A stretch of DNA of 7,602 nucleotides, taken from positions 5,236-12,837 of the forward strand of contig DIRG01000101.1 in NCBI GenBank assembly GCA_002427475.1, given 5' to 3'. A program made the position numbers and the translations under genes. The notes under the pieces are model-generated. The model ran no database searches and was not told the DNA's origin. It was given only the letters and a program-made list of their open reading frames with translations. This stretch comes from Mageeibacillus sp. UBA5442. GTDB lineage: Bacteria > Bacillota > Clostridia > Saccharofermentanales > DTU023. This document shows, piece after piece, positions 1-6,922 of this stretch. Positions within the stretch are counted from its first letter, which is position 1; the number at the start of each line of letters is the position of its first letter.

Positions 1-1
1 A

Positions 2-652
2 ATCAACGATCGCAGCTACGTACAACACTTTTATGAAAAGGTCTTCAAAAATGCCGCAGTGAAGCTGACCTACAATCGTGAGGACGTCGAACACATCAGG
101 TCGACCCATCCAGGCATTTTGGCCAGCTTTGCCCAAGAACGACAGATCGAATCCTCCTTCATTTTCAGCCCCATCGGGCTCTCGGCCAGCGAAGAGAACC
201 TTATCCCGGTCATTAGCTCAGCCACCGAACGGAAAGATTTGCTCTCGTTTTTCGAGGAGATTTTAAGCGGCGACGGAGCTATATTCTTCTCCGACGATGC
301 TCTCAAACTATTCATCGACACCGGCAGGGTGCACGTGCCCTTCTACGGTGCCTTCGAGCTGCCGCCTTCAGGGCGCACGGCCTATCTGCGGCGTATGGTT
401 CAGCACAGCTCAGCAGAAAAGGCCAAGTTCCACCTTATTTACAGCAACCTGTCTCGAATGGTGATTCTTTGCATGCCCAACTTTAGCCTTGTTTACACGG
501 TGGATCATTCTTTGGAAAATGAAAAGATCCACCTCCTGCCCGGTGCAGACATCGGAAAAACCCTGAAAAAGCAGATCGAAAAAAACAGCCTGGAAGTGGC
601 TGTGTTTAATCAAGAATTGTGGGATAAATACCTTCAAGAAAAAATCAGCTAA
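2..652 (+). CDS. C-terminal part of an uncharacterised protein, paralogue of the next gene (5' end outside window)
   Basis: The reading frame is open from base 2 to the TAA at 650-652, giving 216 residues with no stop before the left edge, so the true start lies outside the window. A GTG at 59 is in frame, but coding similarity to the next gene begins before it and no ribosome binding site precedes it, so I do not use it as the start. The fragment aligns almost colinearly with residues 248-462 of the downstream protein. Shared landmarks include KLxxN near 21, PIG at 57-59, ER(K/R)(D/E)LL near 76, VPFxG at 112-116, YS at 147-148, ILC near 155, EKxHL at 174-178 and W207. The missing N-terminal half may carry a helix-turn-helix, as its paralogue does, but this cannot be seen here. 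I see no signal peptide, membrane segment or catalytic motif in the visible part. The function is unknown. It probably shares a transcript with the next gene, 32 bp downstream. Confidence 0.85.
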   Translation: MNDRSYVQHFYEKVFKNAAVKLTYNREDVEHIRSTHPGILASFAQERQIESSFIFSPIGLSASEENLIPVISSATERKDLLSFFEEILSGDGAIFFSDDALKLFIDTGRVHVPFYGAFELPPSGRTAYLRRMVQHSSAEKAKFHLIYSNLSRMVILCMPNFSLVYTVDHSLENEKIHLLPGADIGKTLKKQIEKNSLEVAVFNQELWDKYLQEKIS

Positions 653-672
653 GCACGCCTGATTTAATATTT

Positions 673-678
673 GAGGAG
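673..678 (+). promoter_or_regulatory. Ribosome binding site of the HTH-domain gene
   Basis: GAGGAG lies 6 nt before the ATG at 685 and fixes this start. No promoter is evident in the 32 bp after the previous stop, which suggests cotranscription. Confidence 0.8.
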
Positions 679-684
679 AATACT

Positions 685-2085
685 ATGAAGACAGCATTCT
701 TGCTGGAAGAGTTAATTCAGATCGCAGACATGAGCAAAAAAGATTTTGCCAGCGCCTGCTTCCTGAGCCCCAGCGGCTTGAGTCGGCTTTTGTCCGGTCA
801 ACAGATTCTTGACTTAAACGAGCACAAATCTTTCAGCAGCAAGGCCGCGCGAGCCCTGACTTCAAACATCTATGGGCTACATTGCTATCAAAAGCTGAGC
901 AAGCTCTTCCCCTTTATCTACGATTTTGCTTCCGAAAACGGCTTGCACACTTTCCTCGAGCATGCCATCTCCACCGCCCTCTTAAGCGATTACATCGCAA
1001 ACGCCGGCATCAGCGACGATTCCTTCGATCGCGAATCAGTCTACTTGAATCATCGCAACGTCCTCAACATGAGCTGCATCCTGCTATCGTCTTGCTTCGA
1101 AGCAGCCCCGGACAAAAAGCTCGAACTCTACAGTTCCCTTCCCCTCTTCGACGGCGAATTACCCTACTCCCTTAGCCGCATCATGTTCACCCCGCCCGCC
1201 GCCGAATGCGTGACCCTCAATCAAGCCGTCAATTCCGAGAGCTTCTCTTACGCCCTGAATGAGCTGAACGTCGGCAATCCCATCGGCCAAATCCACCAAC
1301 TCGAAAGCTCGCTCGACCTCTATTTCTGGGAGACCGCTCCGATACAAGATCATTTCATTCTCGTCAAAGACCAGCTGCTCTTGATCTTCGACACCCTCCC
1401 CGACGAAACTCCCGCCGTCAAAGTGATCTCCAACAAGTATTATCTCCTGCGTTTCGCGCAATTCCTCGAAGAGCACTGGGGCCGCAAACTTAGTTTCAAC
1501 AAAGAAGAAGTTCAGCAGATGCTAGATAACGATCCCGCCTACCTGCTGAACTTTTTGGACCGCGAACCCGCAGCACTCTACGCCTACGAACCCATCGGGT
1601 TTTTCTTAAAAGCCCACGAAATGTCTGCAGTCGAACCCTCCGCCGAACGGCGCGAACTTCTAGCCGACTTCTTCCAGGCACTGATGACTTCGGGGCTCGC
1701 CTTTTACCCTGCCGCTTCCTCCATAACAGAATTCGTTCGCTCCGGCAGAACGGTGGTGCCTTTCTCAGGAAATCTTAATGTGGAAAAAACAAAACGAGTC
1801 GAAATGATGCGCCGCTTTGAGGAAGTGGTCGGTCGCAATTCTATAGAAAAAACCCAAGTCTTCTACTCTTCAATGTCGGATTCGGCTATCCTCTGCCTAA
1901 AAGATCTGACCTTACTCTATCTATATAAACCCAAGCAGGCTAGCGAAAAGCTGCACCTCTTTTTCGTCGAAGATATGGCAGATTTTCTGAAACAAGATTA
2001 CAGGAAAAAGCAGTTTCGCTTCCAAGAATTCAGCCAGGAGCGCTGGCAGTCCTACATTGAGGAAATCAGCCGCGATTCAGATTGA
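685..2085 (+). CDS. HTH (Cro/XRE-like) protein of unknown function, tandem paralogue of the preceding gene
   Basis: This 466-residue soluble protein starts at ATG 685 behind GAGGAG. Residues about 8-40 look like a Cro/XRE-type helix-turn-helix: KKDFASACF would be helix 2, LSP the turn and SGLSRLLSG the recognition helix, so a DNA-binding regulatory role is a reasonable inference. The middle (about 60-245) is mixed and shows no motif I recognise. The C-terminal half (about 248-462) is homologous to the product of the gene just upstream; PIG at 303-305, ERRELL at 321-326, VPF at 358-360, AILC at 401-404 and EKLHL at 421-425 are conserved in both. I see no transmembrane segment or secretion signal. 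The C-terminal half could be a sensor or partner-binding domain, but nothing in the sequence proves it. The stretch at about 1100-1450 is rich in C-ending codons, with no break in the reading frame. The existence of the gene is certain; its function is not. Confidence 0.9.
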   Translation: MKTAFLLEELIQIADMSKKDFASACFLSPSGLSRLLSGQQILDLNEHKSFSSKAARALTSNIYGLHCYQKLSKLFPFIYDFASENGLHTFLEHAISTALLSDYIANAGISDDSFDRESVYLNHRNVLNMSCILLSSCFEAAPDKKLELYSSLPLFDGELPYSLSRIMFTPPAAECVTLNQAVNSESFSYALNELNVGNPIGQIHQLESSLDLYFWETAPIQDHFILVKDQLLLIFDTLPDETPAVKVISNKYYLLRFAQFLEEHWGRKLSFNKEEVQQMLDNDPAYLLNFLDREPAALYAYEPIGFFLKAHEMSAVEPSAERRELLADFFQALMTSGLAFYPAASSITEFVRSGRTVVPFSGNLNVEKTKRVEMMRRFEEVVGRNSIEKTQVFYSSMSDSAILCLKDLTLLYLYKPKQASEKLHLFFVEDMADFLKQDYRKKQFRFQEFSQERWQSYIEEISRDSD

Positions 2086-2109
2086 GCGGCGCGGAGCCCC
2101 GCGACCGCT
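2085..2109. terminator. GC-rich hairpin between converging genes, possible weak bidirectional terminator
   Basis: Bases 2085-2094 pair with 2099-2109, giving a 10-bp GC-rich stem with a single bulged A at 2104 and a 4-nt loop (AGCC). The stem begins at the last base of the upstream stop codon and ends 15 bp before the stop of the ABC gene on the other strand. No T-run follows on either strand, so it is not a classical intrinsic terminator. It could act as a barrier or RNA 3'-end stabiliser for both converging transcripts. Confidence 0.4.
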
Positions 2110-2124
2110 TGCCGTCCGTAGCCT

Positions 2125-4119
2125 CTACTCCAGCTCGACCGTCCCCATATTCAGATCATAGTAACGGCCCTGCATGTCCATCAGTTGATCATGATCGCCG
2201 CGTTCGATAATCTCGCCATCCTCTAAGACCATAATCGCATTTGAATGGCGCACCGTTGAGAGACGGTGGGCAATCGCCAGGGTAGTACGACCTTGCATCA
2301 TATTGTCCATACCCTTCTCAATCAGACGCTCTGTTCTAGTATCGACGGAGCTGGTAGCTTCGTCCAGAATCAGGATCAGCGGATCTGCCACTGCGGCACG
2401 CGCAATAGAAATCAGCTGACGCTGACCTTGCGAGAGGCTGCTGCCGTTGTCGTGTAAGACAGTGTCATAGCCTTCAGGCAAGTGACGGATGAAGCTGTCT
2501 GCATTGGCAAACTTTGCTGCAGCCACCACGTCTTCGTCTGTAGCTCGCAAGTCGCCGTAGCGGATATTTTCGGCCACGGTATCGGAAAAGAGATGCACCT
2601 CTTGCAGCACCATGCCCAAGGTCATGCGCAGGTCATCCTTGCGAATATCCTTAATATCGATGCCGTCGTAGAGAATGCAGCCTTCCTGCACATCGTAAAA
2701 ACGATTGATCAGGTTTGTGATCGTGGTTTTGCCGGCGCCGGTGGAGCCGACGAAAGCGATCCTCTGGCCAGGTTTGGCGTAGAGAGAAATGTTTTTAAGA
2801 ACAGGTTTGCCCTCAACGTAAGAAAAGCTGACGTTGTCGAAACGAATATCTCCGCAGACCGGGACGTATTCTATCTCCCCGTTATCTAGCGGAACGGCCC
2901 AGACAAGATCACGTACACCTGCCTCAACATCAGGCAGATAGCGCGTCGGAACAAAATCCTTATGCCCGCGATCCACTGTGCCGAGAGCGTAATCCTTTTC
3001 TTCCTCTTTAGAGTCCACGACTCTAACCAGGCGTACTTCTCCCTCATCGACTTCAGGGGTTTCATCCATCAATTTGAACACGCGCTCGGCACCGGCCAAG
3101 GCTGCGATCAGGACGTTGACTTGGTTCGAAATTTGAGTCAAGGGGCGCGAGAAGTTTCGTGTGTACTGCAGGAATGTCGCCAGAGTACCGATATCCATTT
3201 GCCCACTGATAATGCGCATGGCGCCAATCATGGCGGTGATGGCGTATTGCACGAAGCTGAGATTTCCCATGATGGGGAAAATACTTACGGAATAGCTCTG
3301 CGCATCGGTAGAAGCAGTGCGTAACTTCTCGTTTTTTTCATCAAAATTATTTATCGTAGTGTTCTCATAATTGAAAACCTTAACTACTTTCTGGCCTTCC
3401 ATAATCTCTTCGATATAGCCGTTCAGGTCAGCGAGTTCAGCTTGCTGTGCGCGGAAGGCGCTGCGGCTGCGCGATAAGATGAAACGGATGCTCAAGAGCA
3501 TTAAACCCACCATCAAGAGAACTAAAAGGGTTAGGAGAGGGCTAAGCACTAGCATCATGATGAGAGTTCCGACAAAGGTGACGCCGGAAGTCAAAAGGTT
3601 AACCAAGGTCTGGTCAAGCGCCATGCTGATATTGTCGATGTCGTTTGTGAACGAACTCATCAGCTCGCCGTGGCTGCGCGAGTCGAACAAGGTCAGCGGC
3701 ATCTCCTGCAACTTGCTGAAAAGGTCGCGCCTAATGTGGTTCGAGGTGCCTTGAGAGACCTTGACCATGAAGCGAATGCCGATGTAATTAAAGGCAGCTG
3801 AGGAGAGGAAGACGATAGCCATCAGAACAATTGACGGAATCGCTGCCGAGAAGCTGCGCTCATAGACGAAAGTGTTGATGATCGGTTGCAGGAAAGCGTT
3901 GCCTGCGACGCCACCGACGGCGCCGAGGGACGAGAGCAAAAGCCCTAGAATCAGCCGCCAGCGATTGCCACTAAGATAGACGCCTAGACGACGTAAAGTC
4001 TTGGAAGTATCTTCCGGTTTGGCGAAACGATCGAAACTTGCATTGGGCTGAGCTTTTTGCTTCTCGTTCTGAGCGGTATTTTTATCTTTATTATTGTTAT
4101 TATTCATTTTATTACTCAT
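2125..4119 (-). CDS. Half-ABC exporter subunit (type IV), catalytic-site NBD, with long TMD-NBD linker
   Basis: This 664-residue membrane-integral ATPase is the second subunit of a probable heterodimeric exporter. The membrane domain spans about residues 50-330 with six hydrophobic segments (near 54-76, 92-115, 173-190, 193-213, 278-300 and 310-340). The nucleotide-binding domain begins near G423. It shows Walker A GSTGAGKTT (K464), Q-loop Q506, signature LSQGQ (562-566, differing from LSGGQ), Walker B LILILDEATS with D586 and catalytic E587, and switch H618. The intact Glu and His mark this as the subunit supplying the active Walker site, while its altered signature would face the degenerate site of the partner. 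A charged stretch of roughly 70 residues (351-423) separates the two domains, more than in TM288-like proteins. The N-terminus is rich in Asn, Lys and Gln (residues 1-30). The start is ATG at 4119, with AGGAG at 4130-4134 and a 1-nt overlap with the upstream stop (TAATG); Met5 is a less likely alternative start. The substrate is unknown; multidrug or peptide export is plausible. Confidence 0.93.
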   Translation of the reverse strand: MSNKMNNNNNKDKNTAQNEKQKAQPNASFDRFAKPEDTSKTLRRLGVYLSGNRWRLILGLLLSSLGAVGGVAGNAFLQPIINTFVYERSFSAAIPSIVLMAIVFLSSAAFNYIGIRFMVKVSQGTSNHIRRDLFSKLQEMPLTLFDSRSHGELMSSFTNDIDNISMALDQTLVNLLTSGVTFVGTLIMMLVLSPLLTLLVLLMVGLMLLSIRFILSRSRSAFRAQQAELADLNGYIEEIMEGQKVVKVFNYENTTINNFDEKNEKLRTASTDAQSYSVSIFPIMGNLSFVQYAITAMIGAMRIISGQMDIGTLATFLQYTRNFSRPLTQISNQVNVLIAALAGAERVFKLMDETPEVDEGEVRLVRVVDSKEEEKDYALGTVDRGHKDFVPTRYLPDVEAGVRDLVWAVPLDNGEIEYVPVCGDIRFDNVSFSYVEGKPVLKNISLYAKPGQRIAFVGSTGAGKTTITNLINRFYDVQEGCILYDGIDIKDIRKDDLRMTLGMVLQEVHLFSDTVAENIRYGDLRATDEDVVAAAKFANADSFIRHLPEGYDTVLHDNGSSLSQGQRQLISIARAAVADPLILILDEATSSVDTRTERLIEKGMDNMMQGRTTLAIAHRLSTVRHSNAIMVLEDGEIIERGDHDQLMDMQGRYYDLNMGTVELE

Positions 4120-5843
4120 TAGGCGACCACTCCTCTCTGCTGGGATTCGTATATTTCGCGGTAGATAGAGCTGGTCTTCATCAGTTCCTCCGCCGAGGCA
4201 AAGGCTGACACGCGACCTTCATCCAGGATCAGAATGCGGTCGGCGTTTTCGACCGAAGCGATGCGCTGGGCAACTATGATCTTGGTTATTCCCTGCAGCT
4301 CGGTGTCGAAGGAGCGCCTGATTTTGGCGTCGGTATCCATGTCGACGGCCGAGGTCGAGTCATCCAAAATCAATATTTGCGGATCTTTTAGCAGCGCGCG
4401 GGCTATGGTGAGACGCTGTCTTTGCCCGCCTGAGAAGTTGGTGCCACCTTGCTCGACTATGCTGTCGAGACCTTGCGGCATTTTGCTGACGAACTCCCAG
4501 GCCTGAGCTCTTTTGAGGGCTCTGATGATTTTTTCATCGCTGGCATCCTCGTCGCCCCACTGCATGTTTTCGCGCAATGTGCCGGAAAAAAGCGTGTTCT
4601 GCTGCAAGACGAAGCTAACCGTGTCACGCAAGACTGTCAGATCGTAGTCGCGAACATCTTTTCCACCAACTAATACTCTGCCTTCGCTCACATCGTAGAG
4701 GCGCGGTATCAGCGATAAGAGGGTTGACTTGCCCGAACCGGTGGCTCCGAGCACACCGATAACTTCGCCGGATTTAATGTCCAAGTTGATGTCCATGAGT
4801 GAATTGTTTTCGCTACCCGGATAGGCAAAGGTGACATCCTCGTAAGAGATCGAACCGTCAAGAGAGGAGGTCAGCCCATTGTCCGGACTTGTGATGTCAA
4901 CGTCGGTAGTCAGAACATCTGATACCCGCTCCGCTGAAGCTTTCGCACGCGTCAGCTGCAAGAGCACCATGGCGAGCATGATCAAGCTCATCAGGATTTG
5001 CATGACATAAGTCAAAAAGCTAATAAGGTCGCCGGCCATGATATTACCGGCAACAATATCCAATCCGCCTAGCCAGAGGATGGCAATGATGGTGCTGTAA
5101 ATGACAAGCTCCGCGGCCGGCATCGCAACAATTACCACCGCGATGGCTTTAAAGGCAGTTTGCATTAGTGAATCGTTCGATTTTTTGAAGCGACGCTTTT
5201 CATGGTCGACTCGGACGAAGGTCTTGATTTCGCGAATGTTCGTCAAATCTTCCTGCACGATAGCGTTCAGATCGTCGACGCGCTCCTGCATCGCTGTAAA
5301 CCTGGGTCCGGCCAGTTTTGTAATTATTAAAAACACTACGATCAGGATGGGAATTGCCACAAGGAAAACCCTCGCTAGTCGCGGGTCAATATTGAAGGCC
5401 ATAATCAGGGCGAAGGTAAAAAGAGCCGGCGCCCTTACGCCCATACGTAACGACATCATAGCTGCATGCGACATTTGGTTACAATCGTTGGTAAGCCGCG
5501 TGATTAGGCTGGGTACGCTGAATTGGTCCAGGTTGCCGAAGGAGAATAATTGGATCTTCCGGTAGAGTGCGGCGCGGACATTGGCTCCGAAGCCGTAACC
5601 TGCCACCGCCCCTACGCGGGCCGAAGCCACGCCGGTAGCAATGCCGACAATGGCTGCGAGGATCATTTTGATGCCTATATTAATAACTACTTGCGAATCT
5701 TGCTGATAAATGCCGATGTTGACTAGGTCGCGCATCAAGAAAGGAATATATACATCCGCCATGACCTCGATGACCATAAAAATCGGGCTAAGTATCGCAT
5801 ACAAGCGATACTCCTTCATATAATGGCTAAGTTGTCGTAGCAT
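4119..5843 (-). CDS. Half-ABC exporter subunit (type IV), degenerate-site NBD
   Basis: This 574-residue protein is the first subunit of the heterodimeric exporter. The membrane domain occupies about residues 14-300, with hydrophobic segments near 14-38, 52-80, 133-152, 155-175, 235-262 and 274-300. The nucleotide-binding domain shows Walker A GATGSGKST (K372), Q-loop LQQNTLF, a canonical signature FSGGQ (470-474), Walker B ILILDDSTSAVD and a switch loop VAQRIASV. D495 takes the place of the catalytic Glu and Q526 the place of the switch His. These substitutions, and the ending SIYREIYESQ, resemble TM287 and related degenerate-site subunits, so this protein should bind ATP at its Walker site but hydrolyse it poorly. 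Its good signature would complete the active site of the 664-residue partner. The start ATG at 5843 overlaps the MarR stop by one base (TAATG) and follows AGGAGG at 5851-5856. The linker between membrane and ATPase domains is of ordinary length here. Confidence 0.93.
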   Translation of the reverse strand: MLRQLSHYMKEYRLYAILSPIFMVIEVMADVYIPFLMRDLVNIGIYQQDSQVVINIGIKMILAAIVGIATGVASARVGAVAGYGFGANVRAALYRKIQLFSFGNLDQFSVPSLITRLTNDCNQMSHAAMMSLRMGVRAPALFTFALIMAFNIDPRLARVFLVAIPILIVVFLIITKLAGPRFTAMQERVDDLNAIVQEDLTNIREIKTFVRVDHEKRRFKKSNDSLMQTAFKAIAVVIVAMPAAELVIYSTIIAILWLGGLDIVAGNIMAGDLISFLTYVMQILMSLIMLAMVLLQLTRAKASAERVSDVLTTDVDITSPDNGLTSSLDGSISYEDVTFAYPGSENNSLMDINLDIKSGEVIGVLGATGSGKSTLLSLIPRLYDVSEGRVLVGGKDVRDYDLTVLRDTVSFVLQQNTLFSGTLRENMQWGDEDASDEKIIRALKRAQAWEFVSKMPQGLDSIVEQGGTNFSGGQRQRLTIARALLKDPQILILDDSTSAVDMDTDAKIRRSFDTELQGITKIIVAQRIASVENADRILILDEGRVSAFASAEELMKTSSIYREIYESQQRGVVA

Positions 5844-6334
5844 TAAATATCCTCCTCATTATCTTCCGAAGCAAAAACCGAATCCTCTTTAAGATTGTTG
5901 CGCATGTGTTTTAGGCTCTCGATTACGCTCTCAACTGCCTTATCGTCCAGCCCACTCAAAATATGGCGATGAAGTTCGCGCAAGTCATGGGCGCAATGCT
6001 CTCTAGCCTCCTCACCTGCCGGAGTTAAATAGAGTTCATGCTGCCGCAAATCTGACTTCGATTGACGCTGCTCCACCAATCCCGCTTTACGCAGCCGCTT
6101 GATCGAGGTCGATAGCGAAGCCGCCGACACAAAGAGGCGGTCGGCAATTTGCTTCTGTGTCTCTCCCGGAAAATCATGAATCAAACGCAAAATGCGAGGC
6201 TGTCCCACATATAGTCCATAACGGGCCAAGTTTTGTGACAGCTTACTTTGCGTCATCTGATTAATATCTCTTAAGAGCCAAGCCAGCATCATTTCCGGCG
6301 AGTCTTCAAACTCCTTCGGCACAGAAAGTTTCAT
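5843..6334 (-). CDS. MarR-family transcriptional regulator of the ABC exporter operon
   Basis: This 163-residue protein is the usual size for a MarR dimeric winged-helix regulator. The winged helix covers about residues 59-110: GETQKQIADRL is the scaffold helix, VSAASLSTSIKRL the recognition helix, and SKSDLRQHELYLT the wing, with the family's D95 and R97. Helices before and after would form the dimer interface. The C-terminus ends in an acidic tail (about 150-163). The start ATG at 6334 has GAGGGAG at 6341-6347, 6 nt upstream. It is the first gene of an operon with two half-ABC exporters and overlaps the next gene by one base. By analogy with other MarR-exporter operons it probably represses its own promoter and is released by a ligand that may be an exporter substrate. 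That role is inferred from family and context, supported by the inverted repeat at the start of transcription. Confidence 0.92.
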   Translation of the reverse strand: MKLSVPKEFEDSPEMMLAWLLRDINQMTQSKLSQNLARYGLYVGQPRILRLIHDFPGETQKQIADRLFVSAASLSTSIKRLRKAGLVEQRQSKSDLRQHELYLTPAGEEAREHCAHDLRELHRHILSGLDDKAVESVIESLKHMRNNLKEDSVFASEDNEEDI

Positions 6335-6340
6335 TTTTTA

Positions 6341-6347
6341 CTCCCTC
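6341..6347 (-). promoter_or_regulatory. Ribosome binding site of the MarR gene
   Basis: GAGGGAG on the minus strand lies 6 nt before the ATG at 6334 and supports that start. Confidence 0.7.
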
Positions 6348-6379
6348 TATAAATAAGAAAATTAGGCTACAATGATGTG

Positions 6380-6406
6380 CCTATTTGTTAAGTGGCTAAC
6401 ATTAGG
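6380..6406. promoter_or_regulatory. Probable MarR operator, imperfect inverted repeat at the transcription start
   Basis: On the plus strand the arms are CCTATTTGTTA (6380-6390) and TAACATTAGG (6397-6406), separated by AGTGGC. The inner arms TGTTA/TAACA pair perfectly, and the outer arms CCTA/TAGG pair once a single extra base is allowed. A further TTAGGC half-site sits at 6362-6367. The repeat starts three bases downstream of the -10 box of the marR promoter and covers the expected first transcribed base, a position where bound repressor would block initiation. The assignment to MarR is inferred from position and symmetry. Confidence 0.55.
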
Positions 6407-6416
6407 AAATTATACT
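6388..6416 (+). promoter_or_regulatory. Possible divergent promoter overlapping the MarR operator
   Basis: TTAAGT (6388-6393) and TATACT (6411-6416) lie 17 bp apart on the plus strand. The -10 is good and the -35 is poor (three of six matches). It overlaps the minus-strand -10 and the inverted repeat. If used, it would place the DUF6054-like gene under the same regulator. Confidence 0.25.
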
Positions 6417-6437
6417 TTACTAGACAAAGCTATTCAA
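6409..6437 (-). promoter_or_regulatory. Sigma-A promoter of the marR-ABC-ABC operon
   Basis: On the minus strand, TTGAAT (6437-6432) and a perfect TATAAT (6414-6409) are separated by exactly 17 bp. Transcription is expected to start near 6402, giving a 5' leader of about 68 nt before the marR ATG. Confidence 0.75.
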
Positions 6438-6479
6438 GAACAATATGTGCTAAATAGTATTCGGTAGCACTGATTACAC

Positions 6480-6507
6480 TTGTGTCATCTGCTCTCTAAG
6501 ATATATA
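6480..6507 (+). promoter_or_regulatory. Possible promoter of the DUF6054-like gene
   Basis: TTGTGT (6480-6485) and TATATA (6502-6507) are 16 bp apart. A TATAAT also occurs at 6522-6527, but without a matching -35 box. The region is AT-rich, so chance matches are likely and the exact promoter is uncertain. Confidence 0.3.
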
Positions 6508-6569
6508 GGAATAAATAGAGATATAATGATAAAAATCTCATAATTCTTTGGTGTTGAGTGTTATTTTTT

Positions 6570-6575
6570 GGAGGA
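6570..6575 (+). promoter_or_regulatory. Ribosome binding site deciding the start of the DUF6054-like gene
   Basis: GGAGGA lies 5 nt before ATG 6581. This favours the ATG over the upstream in-frame TTG at 6548, whose extra residues would overlap the binding site. Confidence 0.8.
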
Positions 6576-6580
6576 ACAAT

Positions 6581-6922
6581 ATGGCTAAATATGAACGTAG
6601 GCTTAATGGTAATTTTGATGAAGTCTTGAGAATTGCTCATGACTCAATTAATCGCAGCATGTCAGCTACTTTGGAAGATCAAAGCTATGCCAACTTTGGT
6701 GATGTACGGGTTGCGATACGTGTTTACGAGCGCTATAGCTGGCTCGGGGGAAATCGAGTGAGCCTTAATCTTACTTTAGTTGGTGAGGGGAGTAATCTTT
6801 TTCTATCAGCTATAAGCTCAGGCGGCAGTCAGGCGATGTTCTTCAAGGTAAATACATGGGGCGAAGAGAGCTTCCTAGAAACGTTATCAAGGAGCATGGA
6901 GAAATACGCAGCCGGAAGGTAA
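6581..6922 (+). CDS. DUF6054-like small protein of unknown function
   Basis: This is a 113-residue soluble protein with no signal peptide or membrane segment. From memory it matches the DUF6054 family of Firmicutes: an N-terminal MAKYERRLNGNFDEVL, a helical stretch with SMSATLEDQS (26-35), then a strand-rich core with GDVRVAIRVYERY (40-52), GGNRVSLNLT (56-65) and SAISSGGSQAMFF (76-88), and the ending WGEESFLETL. The length and these conserved blocks suggest a complete protein. I know of no established function for this family. It is transcribed divergently from the marR-exporter operon, with 246 bp between the two starts. A 20-bp tandem duplication begins at its last codons and includes its stop. 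Confidence 0.85.
   Translation: MAKYERRLNGNFDEVLRIAHDSINRSMSATLEDQSYANFGDVRVAIRVYERYSWLGGNRVSLNLTLVGEGSNLFLSAISSGGSQAMFFKVNTWGEESFLETLSRSMEKYAAGR

Noticed and set aside
59..652. GTG at 59 as the start of the first gene
   Set aside because: The frame is open to the left edge, residues before it already align with the paralogue, and there is no ribosome binding site in front of it.
1159..1476. Minus-strand open frame of 105 codons inside the HTH gene
   Set aside because: It lies fully antisense to a well-supported coding region, has no ribosome binding site and shows no recognisable motif.
2482..2889. Plus-strand open frame of 135 codons across the ATPase domain of the 664-residue subunit
   Set aside because: It is the antisense shadow of conserved Walker A and Q-loop coding sequence.
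5101..5565. Plus-strand open frame of 154 codons antisense to the 574-residue subunit
   Set aside because: The opposite strand has a clear exporter membrane domain; the plus-strand product has no family features.
6548..6580. Upstream TTG start for the DUF6054-like protein
   Set aside because: The extra residues would be encoded across a good ribosome binding site for ATG 6581, and the family begins at the MAKYE-type sequence.
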